Shown piece after piece: positions 1 through 6,310 of a stretch of 6,322 bases of DNA. Position 1 is the stretch's first letter. Each line of letters opens with the position of its first letter. The notes under the pieces were generated by a model. That model was not told the origin of the DNA and ran no database searches. It saw only the letters and a program-made list of their open reading frames with translations. The position numbers and the translations under genes were made by a program. Source of the DNA: Candidatus Dormiibacterota bacterium (GTDB lineage: Bacteria; Chloroflexota; Dormibacteria; Aeolococcales; Aeolococcaceae); assembly GCA_003153215.1 (NCBI GenBank), contig PLXL01000143.1, forward strand, positions 1-6,322, read 5' to 3'.

Positions 1-821
1 TGAGCCAGTCAGCGGTCGCTGCGGAGCGCCGCCTCCAACAGGGCGTGCTCGACGCCTACACGGCCACCCGGCGGTTCCTGATCCGGGGCAAGCGCCAGCC
101 CGACGTGATCTTCGGCACCCTGCTCATGCCGGTCATGTTCGTGGTGCTCTTCGGCTACGTCTTCGGCAGCTCGATCGTCGTCCCCGGCGGCAACTACCGC
201 TCCTACCTCATGCCCGGCCTGTTCGCCATGTCGGTGCTGTTCAGCGCCGCCAACGTCGCCGTGGCGGTGGCCACCGACATGAGCGAGGGCGTCGTCGACC
301 GCTTCCGGACCCTGCCCATCGCACGCTCCGCGATCATCATCGGTCGGTCACTGTCGACCCTGCTGCTGGGCATCCCGGTCCTGGTGGTGATGATCGCCTG
401 CGGCCTCGCGGTGGGGTGGCGTCCCGTGGACGGCCTCGGCAACGCCATCCTCGCCTTCCTGCTCTTTGAGCTGTTCGGCGTCGCGATCGGCTGGCTGGGA
501 ATCCTGGTCGGGCTGCTGGCGGGTTCCGCCCAGGCGGCGGACGTCATCATCAACATCCCGATCTTCCTGATGGGCTTCATCTCCAGCGTCTTCGTCGACC
601 CCGCCAACATGCCCGTCTGGCTGCGTGTCATCGCCTACTGGAACCCGATGTCGGCGCTGGTCACAGCGGGTCGCCAGCTCTTCGGCAACACCATCGGACC
701 ACCGCCCTCCGGGGTCTGGTCGCTGGAGCATCCGATCGCGACCACCTTCGGGCTGGCGATGGTGATCATCATCGTCGTGGCACCGATCTGCGTCCGCCGC
801 TACAGCCGTATCACCCGCTGA
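1..821 (+). CDS. ABC-2 type transporter permease, DrrB-like (5' end at window edge)
   Basis: Membrane subunit of a drug/polyketide-type ABC exporter; it would pair with a separate ATP-binding protein to move a hydrophobic substrate across the inner membrane. From the internal GTG at 45 the protein is 258 aa, with about six hydrophobic segments (roughly residues 21-43, 55-77, 95-125, 132-160, 166-184 and 231-250 in that numbering). The ABC-2 family signature around residues 82-101 (GVVDRFRTLPIARSAIIIGR) and the late NPMSALVTAGRQLF segment match DrrB-type permeases. The frame stays open upstream of 45. Bases 1-2 are TG followed by codons for SQSAVAAERR, so the true start is probably an ATG whose A lies just outside the window, giving about 273 aa. 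That start would also form an ATGA overlap with an upstream gene, most likely the ATPase. The stop is TGA at 819-821. Family assignment is firm; the substrate is unknown. Confidence 0.9.
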   Translation, partial: SQSAVAAERRLQQGVLDAYTATRRFLIRGKRQPDVIFGTLLMPVMFVVLFGYVFGSSIVVPGGNYRSYLMPGLFAMSVLFSAANVAVAVATDMSEGVVDRFRTLPIARSAIIIGRSLSTLLLGIPVLVVMIACGLAVGWRPVDGLGNAILAFLLFELFGVAIGWLGILVGLLAGSAQAADVIINIPIFLMGFISSVFVDPANMPVWLRVIAYWNPMSALVTAGRQLFGNTIGPPPSGVWSLEHPIATTFGLAMVIIIVVAPICVRRYSRITR

Positions 822-831
822 GGCGGGGCTC

Positions 832-858
832 ACCGGGCCGCCGTCGACGGCCCTCGGT
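832..858. terminator. Hairpin between convergent genes, candidate bidirectional terminator
   Basis: The 36-base gap between two facing stop codons contains a perfect 6-bp GC stem (GGGCCG at 835-840 with CGGCCC at 848-853) around a 7-base loop. It can extend through ACC (832-834) with GGT (856-858) across a 2-base bulge. There is no T-tract on either side, so it is not a classic intrinsic terminator. GC-rich hairpins without U-runs are common at gene ends in high-GC bacteria. Function is inferred from position and structure only. Confidence 0.4.
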
Positions 859-1631
859 CAGAAACCGGGGAAGACGCTCCGCAGGTCGTCCAGGGTGACG
901 GTGGGGGAGGAGAGCTGCAGCGCGGGCGTGTGGGCCGGGTCGAGCCGCCCGTACACCAACCGCAAGAGCGCTTCCGCCGGCAGGCGGAGCGAGCCGCCCC
1001 ACGCCGGGTCGGTCCGCGCTTCGAGGCCGACACCGCCTGTGGAGAGGGTGAAGTGACGCTTGGGATCCGTGGTCGACACCGAGAGCGTCGCCGGCTGGGC
1101 AGCGGGCTTGCCGACGCGGGCCGCCATCTCCGGAAGGTAGTCGACGAGAAGCGCCGCGGCGTCGGCGGCGAGGACGGCCGTGGGATCGAGGGCCACGGCG
1201 ACATCCCAGGTGTGGACCGCGTGCTCGGAGAGGCGCGCGCGCAGCAGACCGACGAAGTCGAGCTCTCTGCCGAATGCGGAGACGCGGAAGGCGCTCGCGA
1301 GGGTGGCATCGAGCATCTCCAGACGCCGCACCAGCCGTTCGTTGGCGTCGACGCTCGTGGTGACCTGGGCCTCGGGCGGGAGGGCATCCCACCTCTGCCA
1401 GATCGGCAGCATCGTCGCCTGTCCCGGCGCCGAGCCCCCGGTGAGGCCGGCATCGAGGAGCAGGCAGAAGAGCTCGGCCTGGCTGCCGAGGTGCGAGAGC
1501 ACCTGGGCCAGGGTCCACTCCTTGGCGTACGACCGCGCCGTGACCTCGTCCGGCGCCAGGTCGGCCACGAGTGCCTTCAGCCGGTCGTGCGAGCTGCGCG
1601 CCGCCGCGAGCCAGGCTTGGGATTCCGGCAT
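858..1631 (-). CDS. MDMPI/DinB-like protein (mycothiol-dependent maleylpyruvate isomerase family fold)
   Basis: A 257-aa soluble protein resembling the MDMPI N-terminal/DinB four-helix-bundle family, whose members bind a divalent metal and often use mycothiol or another low-molecular-weight thiol. The N-terminal half carries the typical EWTLAQVLSHLGSQAE stretch (residues 38-53, putative ligand His47) and the SEHAVHTWDVAVALDP stretch (135-150). The latter supplies Glu136 and His140, spaced like the E-x3-H metal pair of the family; Asp143 is also conserved. The C-terminal part (about 180-257) looks like the alpha/beta domain found in many relatives. It is the last gene of the leftward cluster, 15 bases after the MFS stop. 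A GGGGG-type SD sits 8 bases before the ATG, so it can also be translated independently. A true maleylpyruvate isomerase role is unlikely, since no aromatic-degradation genes are nearby. A thiol-transfer or detoxification role linked to the exporters is an inference. Confidence 0.8.
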   Translation of the reverse strand: MPESQAWLAAARSSHDRLKALVADLAPDEVTARSYAKEWTLAQVLSHLGSQAELFCLLLDAGLTGGSAPGQATMLPIWQRWDALPPEAQVTTSVDANERLVRRLEMLDATLASAFRVSAFGRELDFVGLLRARLSEHAVHTWDVAVALDPTAVLAADAAALLVDYLPEMAARVGKPAAQPATLSVSTTDPKRHFTLSTGGVGLEARTDPAWGGSLRLPAEALLRLVYGRLDPAHTPALQLSSPTVTLDDLRSVFPGF

Positions 1632-1646
1632 GTCAGCTTCCCCCGT

Positions 1647-3314
1647 TCATGGGTTGGTACCGCCTCGTCCGTTCCGATCCCCCGCGGGCACCGGGCCGAG
1701 CGATGCGCCCTCGGTGCCGGTCGCCGTGTCCGCCGGCATCTCCGTGTAGCCGAAGCTCTCGTCGACCCCCTCCAGCACCGGCGCGACCCGCGTGCGCAGC
1801 GGGACCTCCTTGATGAAGCAGACCAGCACGAAGGCGATGACCGCAAACGGCACGCCGGCCAGGAAGACCGAACCGAGCGACTGGGAGAACGCGTGCACGA
1901 CGCCGCTGTGGATCGCGGCCGGCAGCTTGTCCAGGACCTGCGGGCTGGCGTTGCCGATGCCCCCCGACAGCCCGCCGAGGTGGACTCCCTTGGGGAGATC
2001 GGTGACCAGCCTGGCGATCAGCACGTTGCTGAAGATGGCGCCGAAGATCGGCACTCCGATGGAGCCGCCCATGGAGCGGAAGAAGGTCGCCGTCGAGGTG
2101 GCGACGCCCAAGTCCTTCTGAGCGACGCTGTTCTGCACCACCACCACCAGGACCTGCATGACCCCGCCGAGGCCGAGGCCCAGCACCACCATGTAGGCGG
2201 CGGTCACGATCTGGGGGGTGGCCGCGCCCATGGTGGAGAGGAGGAAGAGGCCGACCACCGTGATCGCCGTGCCCAGGATCGGCCAGACCTTGTACCGCCC
2301 GGTCCGGCTGATCAGCTGGCCGCTCACGATGGAGGTGATGAGCAGGCCGACCATCATCGGGACGAGGAGCAGGCCCGAGTTGGTGGCCCCGTCGCCCTTG
2401 ACGATCTGCAGGTACTGGGGCAGGAAGACGATGGATCCGAAGAGGGCGAGGCCGATGATGAAGCCGGCCGCGTTGGTCACCGCGAAGACGGAGTTGCGGA
2501 AGAGCTGGAGCGGCAGGATGGGCTCGGCCGCCCGTCGCTCGACCTGGATGAATGCTCCGAGCAGCACCAGTGCGGCGAGGCCCAGACCGAGGGTCTGAGC
2601 GGATGCCCACGGATATTCGGTGCCTCCCCAGGTGGTGAGCAGCACGATGCAGGTGACCCCGGCCCCCAGCAGGCTGGCGCCCAGGTAGTCGATGCGGTGC
2701 GCGCGGCGCTGCCGGGGCAGGTGGAGGACCAGGCCGGTCGCGATCAGGGCGGCGATGCCGATGGGGACGTTGATGTAGAAGACCCAGCGCCAGGTGGCGT
2801 GGTCGACGAGGAAGCCGCCGAGGAGGGGCCCGGCCACCGTGGCCAGCCCAAAGACGGCGCCGAAGTACCCCATGTAGCGGCCCCGCTCGCGGGGGGAGAC
2901 GATGTCGCCGATGATCGCCTGGGAGCCGACGAAGAGGCCCCCGGCACCGACGCCCTGGAGGGCGCGGAACCCGATCAGCTCGGCCATGTTCTGGGAGAGC
3001 CCGCAGAGCATGGATCCGACCAGGAAGATGACGATCGCGCCCTGGAAGATGCGCTTGCGCCCGTACAGGTCGCCGAGCTTCCCGTACAGCGGCGTCGAGA
3101 TCGTCGAGGTGAGGATGTACGCCGTCACCACCCACGCGAGCTGGGTGAGGCCGCCCAGATCGCCCACGATGGTGGGCAGGGCGGTGGAGACGATGGTCTG
3201 GTCGAGCGCGGCGATCAGCATCGCCAGCATCAGGGCGCCGAACACCACCATGAGCCGCCGCCGCTCGGCGTCACTCCGGCGCTCGACCTTGAGCGAGGAG
3301 ATCTGGGAGCTCAT
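1647..3314 (-). CDS. DHA2-type (EmrB/QacA) MFS multidrug exporter, 14 TM
   Basis: Proton-driven drug efflux permease of the inner membrane, 555 aa from the chosen ATG. Family motifs appear in order: motif D1 in TM1 (LDQTIVSTALPTIV, residues 37-50, with Asp38), motif A between TM2 and TM3 (GKLGDLYGRKR, 78-88), motif B in TM4 (RALQGVGAGG, 117-126) and motif C in TM5 (around GPLLGGFLVDHATWRW, 162-177). About 14 hydrophobic segments span residues 21-502, the last ending in a basic IKEVPLR stretch. A hydrophilic, Gly/Pro-rich tail of about 50 residues follows. The frame is open to an ATG at 3374, but 3314 is preferred. It forms an ATGA overlap with the MMPL stop, has an SD 8 bases upstream, and begins with the typical hydrophilic leader MSSQISSLKVERRSDAERRR. 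Translation is probably coupled to the MMPL gene. Substrate is unknown; antibiotics, dyes or an endogenous metabolite are all possible. Confidence 0.92.
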   Translation of the reverse strand: MSSQISSLKVERRSDAERRRLMVVFGALMLAMLIAALDQTIVSTALPTIVGDLGGLTQLAWVVTAYILTSTISTPLYGKLGDLYGRKRIFQGAIVIFLVGSMLCGLSQNMAELIGFRALQGVGAGGLFVGSQAIIGDIVSPRERGRYMGYFGAVFGLATVAGPLLGGFLVDHATWRWVFYINVPIGIAALIATGLVLHLPRQRRAHRIDYLGASLLGAGVTCIVLLTTWGGTEYPWASAQTLGLGLAALVLLGAFIQVERRAAEPILPLQLFRNSVFAVTNAAGFIIGLALFGSIVFLPQYLQIVKGDGATNSGLLLVPMMVGLLITSIVSGQLISRTGRYKVWPILGTAITVVGLFLLSTMGAATPQIVTAAYMVVLGLGLGGVMQVLVVVVQNSVAQKDLGVATSTATFFRSMGGSIGVPIFGAIFSNVLIARLVTDLPKGVHLGGLSGGIGNASPQVLDKLPAAIHSGVVHAFSQSLGSVFLAGVPFAVIAFVLVCFIKEVPLRTRVAPVLEGVDESFGYTEMPADTATGTEGASLGPVPAGDRNGRGGTNP

Positions 3315-5608
3315 GCGGCGGTCTCCTCGGCGGTGACGAGCTGGGAGTGCCGCCGGTAGAGGCGCGAGGGCCACCAGGTCCAGCGACCGACCAGCACGAC
3401 GAACGCGGGCACCATGATGGTGCGGACGAAGAAGGTGTCCATCAGGATGCCGGCAGCGATGCCGAATCCGACCTGCTGGATCTCCCCGGCCTGCGACGAC
3501 CCTCCGGCGGCGACGCCGAGCACGGCGAAGGTGCCGCCGAGCACTAGCCCGGCCGTGGTGACGGTCGTTCCCGTCACTCCTATGGCCTTTTTCACCGCCT
3601 CTCGCAGGGGGAGCGCATGAGACTCCTCGCGGATCCTGGTCATCACCAGCACGTTGTAGTCCGAGCCCAGCGCCATCAGGAAGACGAACATCAGGAAGGG
3701 CATGATGAATTGCACTCCGCTCTGGCCCCCGAGGTGCACAAAGACCAGACCCACCAGGCCCAGGGCGGCGAGGTAGGAGAGGACGACGCTCGGGACCAGG
3801 AAGAGGGACGCGATGCCGCTGCGCAGGACGATGGCGAGGAGCAGGGCGATGATGATGGCCACCGTCGGGATGATGTGAATGAGGTCGTTCTGGGAGATGT
3901 TCTCGACGTCATAGGCGAAGGCGTCGAGGCTGAAGATGCCGCTGTCGGCCGCCCCCGCGGCATGGGCCGCAGCGGTGGTGTCCGCGCGGAGCGTCGGGAT
4001 GTTGGCGCTCGCCGCCGGGCTTCCCGCCGGCCCGACCGTGGGCACCACGGCGAACACCACCGTCCGCGCGTCGGTGCTGACGAAGCTCGCCAGGGCGCCG
4101 TCGACCTGCGCCACCGCCGGGGGAAGGGCGGCGAGCGCGGTGGGGTTCAGCGGCCAGCCCAGCGTCTGGTGCAGGGCCGCAATCTCCGTCGCCGTCAGGG
4201 TCACCCCGGTGGGCCCGTTGGGGTCGAGGGGTCCGATGACGCTCCGGAAGCCCGGCGCCGCCTGCAGGCTGTGCTGCGCCGTCACCAGCTCGGCGGGATC
4301 GTCAAAGACGGGGTTGGAGAAGTGCATGACCACCTCGGTCGAGGTGATCGTCCCGGCGGAGGGGAAGTGCTTGTTGAGGACCGCCTGGCCGGCGCCGGAG
4401 TCGCTGCCCGTCGGCCCCGAGGCCTCGTCGCCGAATCCGGCGGTGGTCGTCCCCACCGAACCCACGGCGAGAGCCGCGAAGATCCCGATCCCCGCGATCG
4501 CCGTCACCATCGGGCGCCGGACAAAGGTGGCGGCCACCCGACCCCAGAAGCCCACCTGCGGGGTGGAGCGGACCGTGAGGTTGCTCGGCCAGAAGACGGC
4601 GCGACCGAGGATCGCGAGCAGCGCCGGGAGCAGGGTGAGGCCGGCGAGGAGCATCAGGGCGATGCCGATGGCGAGCGCTGGGCCGAGCCCCTGGTAGAAG
4701 CCGAACTGCGCGATCACCAGGCTGAGCAGGGCGCCGATCACGATCAGCGCGGAGAAGGTGATCGATTCCCCCACGGTCTCGACGGCGCGCACCACCGCGT
4801 CACGGGGGACGAGGCCGCGCCGGATCTCCTCGCGGACTCGAAAGACGAGGAAGAGGCCGTAATCGGTGCCGGCCCCCAGGATGAGGACGACGAGGATAAG
4901 TTCCGTGATCACCGAGACCTGGACACCGATGTGGGAGGCGGCCGCGATCACCGGCCCGGCGAGCGCCAGGACCAGGCCCGCCGGAAGCAGCGTCACGAGT
5001 GGAGCGAGCAGGGCGCGGAAGGCGAAGAGCAGCAGGATGATGATGAACACGACCGAGAGCAGCTGGGTGGCGTTCTGGGAGTGGGCGGAGGCGGCGTCGG
5101 CGTCCGTGGCGGTCGCCAGCTGCCCGGTCAGGTTGAACTGGAGCCCGCCGGGGGCTCCCACCTTCGAGAAGTCGCTCCGGATCGAGTCGACGAGCGTCGT
5201 TCCGGGACCACCGCCGTACGGGGGGACGTTGGCCTGGATCAGAGCCTGGGTGGCCTCGCCGTCGCTCGATGTCCCGAGGGCGTGCGCGGTGACGACGTTG
5301 GGCAGTCCCTTGATCTTGGCGAGGAGGGAGGTGACCGCGAGCTTGTCGGTGGCGGTCAGCGGGCTGCCGCTGCGCGAGGCCACCAGGGTGGCGGTGGCGA
5401 GATTGGAGTTCTCAAAGGGGTCGAGCAGCTGAGCCGCGTGCATGCTCGGGGAGTTCGCCGGAAGGAAGCCGCTCTCGGTATCCTTCGCCACCGAGCCGAG
5501 CCCGGGCAGGGTGCTCACGCAGACCACCGTGATGACCACCCAGGCGACGACGATGAGGTACCGGAAGCGGACGTCGAACTTGCCGAGGCGTGAGTAGAGC
5601 CGCCTCAC
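3311..5608 (-). CDS. MMPL/RND-superfamily transporter, 12 TM
   Basis: Proton-motive-force-driven export protein of the MMPL family, 765 aa, with the duplicated RND-like layout. TM1 is at about 18-37, then a large extracytoplasmic loop (38-180), TM2-7 (about 183-387), a second large loop (390-575) and TM8-12 (577-740). Each half has the family Gly-x-Asp-Tyr motif expected to carry protons: GTDYGLFLVFRVREE with Asp249-Tyr250, and GSDYNVLVMTRIREE with Asp650-Tyr651. Each half ends in the characteristic Gly-Arg-x-x-x-Trp-Pro element (GRAVFWP near 335-341, GRWTWWP near 741-747). The start is GTG, overlapping the MarR stop as GTGA, with a GGAG SD 8 bases upstream. Characterised relatives export lipids, siderophores or drugs. 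No MmpS-like accessory gene accompanies it. Pairing with a MarR repressor recalls the mycobacterial Rv0678/MmpL5 arrangement, but I do not claim orthology. The cargo cannot be deduced. Confidence 0.92.
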   Translation of the reverse strand: MRRLYSRLGKFDVRFRYLIVVAWVVITVVCVSTLPGLGSVAKDTESGFLPANSPSMHAAQLLDPFENSNLATATLVASRSGSPLTATDKLAVTSLLAKIKGLPNVVTAHALGTSSDGEATQALIQANVPPYGGGPGTTLVDSIRSDFSKVGAPGGLQFNLTGQLATATDADAASAHSQNATQLLSVVFIIILLLFAFRALLAPLVTLLPAGLVLALAGPVIAAASHIGVQVSVITELILVVLILGAGTDYGLFLVFRVREEIRRGLVPRDAVVRAVETVGESITFSALIVIGALLSLVIAQFGFYQGLGPALAIGIALMLLAGLTLLPALLAILGRAVFWPSNLTVRSTPQVGFWGRVAATFVRRPMVTAIAGIGIFAALAVGSVGTTTAGFGDEASGPTGSDSGAGQAVLNKHFPSAGTITSTEVVMHFSNPVFDDPAELVTAQHSLQAAPGFRSVIGPLDPNGPTGVTLTATEIAALHQTLGWPLNPTALAALPPAVAQVDGALASFVSTDARTVVFAVVPTVGPAGSPAASANIPTLRADTTAAAHAAGAADSGIFSLDAFAYDVENISQNDLIHIIPTVAIIIALLLAIVLRSGIASLFLVPSVVLSYLAALGLVGLVFVHLGGQSGVQFIMPFLMFVFLMALGSDYNVLVMTRIREESHALPLREAVKKAIGVTGTTVTTAGLVLGGTFAVLGVAAGGSSQAGEIQQVGFGIAAGILMDTFFVRTIMVPAFVVLVGRWTWWPSRLYRRHSQLVTAEETAA
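3323..3328 (-). promoter_or_regulatory. Ribosome binding site that selects the MFS start
   Basis: On the leftward strand this reads GAGGAG, 8 bases before the ATG at 3314 and inside the end of the MMPL gene. It favours the overlapping ATGA start over the in-frame ATG at 3374, which would add 20 Arg/Ala/Pro-rich residues not expected in the family. Confidence 0.7.
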
Positions 5609-6093
5609 GCCCGGATCTCCGCGTTCGCCGGCTGAGCCAGTCTGGCGAGCAGATCAACGAGGGTTCGGAGCTCGTCGTCGCTCAGCTGTTCGGTCACCGC
5701 GGCGAGGCTGCGCAGGTGCAGCCGCATCATCTCCTCGAACTTCTGGCGGGCCGCCTCGGAGAGCTGCACGCGGACCAGCCGTCGGTCCTCGTCCTCGCGC
5801 AGGCGCTCCACCAGCCCCATCCTCACCAGCCGGTCGACGAGCTGGGTGGCCGAGCTGGGGGTGATCGACTGGGCTTCGGCGAGCTGGTGCATGGAGACCG
5901 CGGAGCCCGCCTGGTGGAGGAGCATGAGCGCCTCCAGCTGGGCGGCGGTCACGTCCTCCATGGCCTCCTGCATGGTGGCCCGGGCGTCCGCCGGGATGGT
6001 GGCCCGGAAGCGGTGCCGGAGCGCCGGTTGCAGGCAGGTGAGGCGGTGGAGAAGGTCCTCCCGCTTGGAGAGGGGGGTGGGCTCGTTGGCCAA
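5605..6093 (-). CDS. MarR-family transcriptional regulator
   Basis: A 162-aa dimeric winged helix-turn-helix protein, typical in length for MarR. Helical dimerisation segments lie at both ends (about 10-45 and 115-155). The DNA-binding domain is at 48-115: VTAAQLEALMLLHQAG leads in, the recognition helix is about 78-93 (TPSSATQLVDRLVRMG), and the wing is LREDEDRRLVRVQLS (98-112) with the family Asp-x-Arg-Arg element. It is the first gene of the leftward operon and overlaps the MMPL start, so it most likely represses itself and the exporters until a ligand binds. The start is TTG, chosen because a GAGGAG SD lies 7 bases upstream. The first internal ATG comes at residue 41 and would cut away the N-terminal dimerisation helix. 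There is a single cysteine, Cys20, in the predicted first helix. The residue may be incidental, because the tyrosines that stabilise the OhrR sulfenate are absent. Confidence 0.92.
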   Translation of the reverse strand: MANEPTPLSKREDLLHRLTCLQPALRHRFRATIPADARATMQEAMEDVTAAQLEALMLLHQAGSAVSMHQLAEAQSITPSSATQLVDRLVRMGLVERLREDEDRRLVRVQLSEAARQKFEEMMRLHLRSLAAVTEQLSDDELRTLVDLLARLAQPANAEIRA

Positions 6094-6100
6094 TTGTTAA

Positions 6101-6106
6101 CTCCTC
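6101..6106 (-). promoter_or_regulatory. Strong ribosome binding site for the TTG-initiated MarR gene
   Basis: The leftward strand reads GAGGAG followed by seven bases (TTAACAA) and then TTG at 6093. Spacing and match are near ideal, which is the main support for a TTG start where no ATG or GTG is suitably placed. Confidence 0.8.
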
Positions 6107-6108
6107 GG

Positions 6109-6129
6109 ATACTCAGGTGCCTAAAGTAT
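6109..6129. promoter_or_regulatory. Candidate MarR operator (imperfect palindrome)
   Basis: On the plus strand, ATACT (6109-6113) and AGTAT (6125-6129) form perfect outer arms. Inside them lies AGG-TG-CCT (6115-6122), a second short inverted repeat offset from the outer arms by half a base. On the leftward strand the core reads CTTTAGGCACCTGAG, of the TTAGG/CCTAA type. Length and symmetry suit a dimeric MarR protein. It overlaps the proposed -10 and lies just upstream of the SD, so binding would block transcription of its own operon. This is inferred from sequence and position. Confidence 0.6.
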
Positions 6130-6155
6130 GTGGCACACCAAGCTCAGCGTGTCAA
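6125..6155 (-). promoter_or_regulatory. Predicted sigma70-type promoter of the MarR-MMPL-MFS-MDMPI operon
   Basis: The leftward strand has a perfect TTGACA -35 box at 6155-6150. Downstream, CATACT (6130-6125) matches four of six -10 positions, with a 19-base spacer. At the more usual 17-base spacing the hexamer is CACATA, a weaker match. A start site near 6118 would give a leader of about 25 bases containing the SD. The -10 falls within the right arm of the palindrome. A short near-palindrome (TGTCAATGGACA, 6150-6161) covers the -35. The -35 is convincing; the exact -10 is less certain. Confidence 0.55.
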
Positions 6156-6244
6156 TGGACATTCCCATGACCGAGGTGACGGGCCTGCCACGGCTGGGGC
6201 GCGTTCCACTGGCGCTCCGCTCCGCGCCGCTCGCCCGGCCGGCC

Positions 6245-6268
6245 CCCCGCCGTCGACCTCTGGCGGGG
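6245..6268. repeat. Perfect 7-bp inverted repeat, possible hairpin
   Basis: CCCCGCC (6245-6251) pairs fully with GGCGGGG (6262-6268) across a 10-base loop. There is no T-run on either side. It could be a terminator for a gene beyond the window or part of a leader; position alone does not decide. Confidence 0.4.
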
Positions 6269-6295
6269 TAAGGTAGGGCCTCCGTTCGGCGGCAG

Positions 6296-6310
6296 CGGCG
6301 TTTGACGCCG
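6296..6310. repeat. 5-bp inverted repeat containing a TTGAC motif
   Basis: CGGCG (6296-6300) and CGCCG (6306-6310) flank TTTGA. The TTGACG at 6302-6307 could be a rightward -35 box, but a matching -10 would fall at about 6325, outside the window. Short GC repeats arise easily by chance in this base composition. Confidence 0.2.

Larger units (their letters stand above)
858..6155 (-). other. Predicted four-gene operon: MarR, MMPL, DHA2 MFS, MDMPI-like
   Basis: All four genes run leftward. The junctions are GTGA (MarR/MMPL, 5605-5608), ATGA (MMPL/MFS, 3311-3314) and a 15-base gap (MFS/MDMPI, 1632-1646). Each downstream start has its own SD 8 bases upstream. The only recognisable promoter is ahead of MarR, and the only hairpin at an end is at 832-858. 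This supports one inducible transcript encoding a repressor, two exporters of different families, and a putative metal/thiol-dependent enzyme. Confidence 0.8.

Noticed and set aside
203..833. Leftward open frames opposite the ABC permease
   Set aside because: They are antisense to a well-supported membrane protein, and their Asp/His/Arg/Gln-rich content is typical of shadows in GC-rich DNA.
930..3359. An 809-codon open frame on the plus strand opposite the MDMPI-like and MFS genes
   Set aside because: Its codons are in exact register with the antisense codons of both genes, which share the same phase, so GC-ending codons read backwards contain almost no stops. The product is a His/Asp/Gly/Glu/Arg-rich complement of membrane segments with no domain, whereas the leftward frames have clear family motifs.
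3315..3374. A longer MFS start at the in-frame ATG at 3374
   Set aside because: It would add 20 Ala/Arg/Pro-rich residues read from the end of the MMPL gene. The ATGA start at 3314 has a good SD and gives the normal family N-terminus.
3584..3600. Possible slippery site (run of five A followed by G on the leftward strand) in the MMPL gene
   Set aside because: It lacks the sixth A of the classic A-AAA-AAG heptamer, lies within an intact family-length frame, and nothing suggests a frameshift product.
3617..5593. A 658-codon open frame on the plus strand opposite the MMPL gene
   Set aside because: Same codon-for-codon antisense register with the MMPL frame; composition is low-complexity and charged, with no recognisable motif.
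6128..6271. A 47-codon plus-strand open frame starting inside the operator
   Set aside because: It has no SD before any of its three ATGs, no recognisable domain, and its Arg/Pro/Ala-rich end looks like translated non-coding GC-rich DNA.
6269..6274. TAAGGT as a -10 box, or the TAAGGTAGGG stretch as half of an iron-box-like site
   Set aside because: No suitable -35 lies 16-19 bases upstream, and the second half of a DtxR/IdeR-type palindrome is missing.
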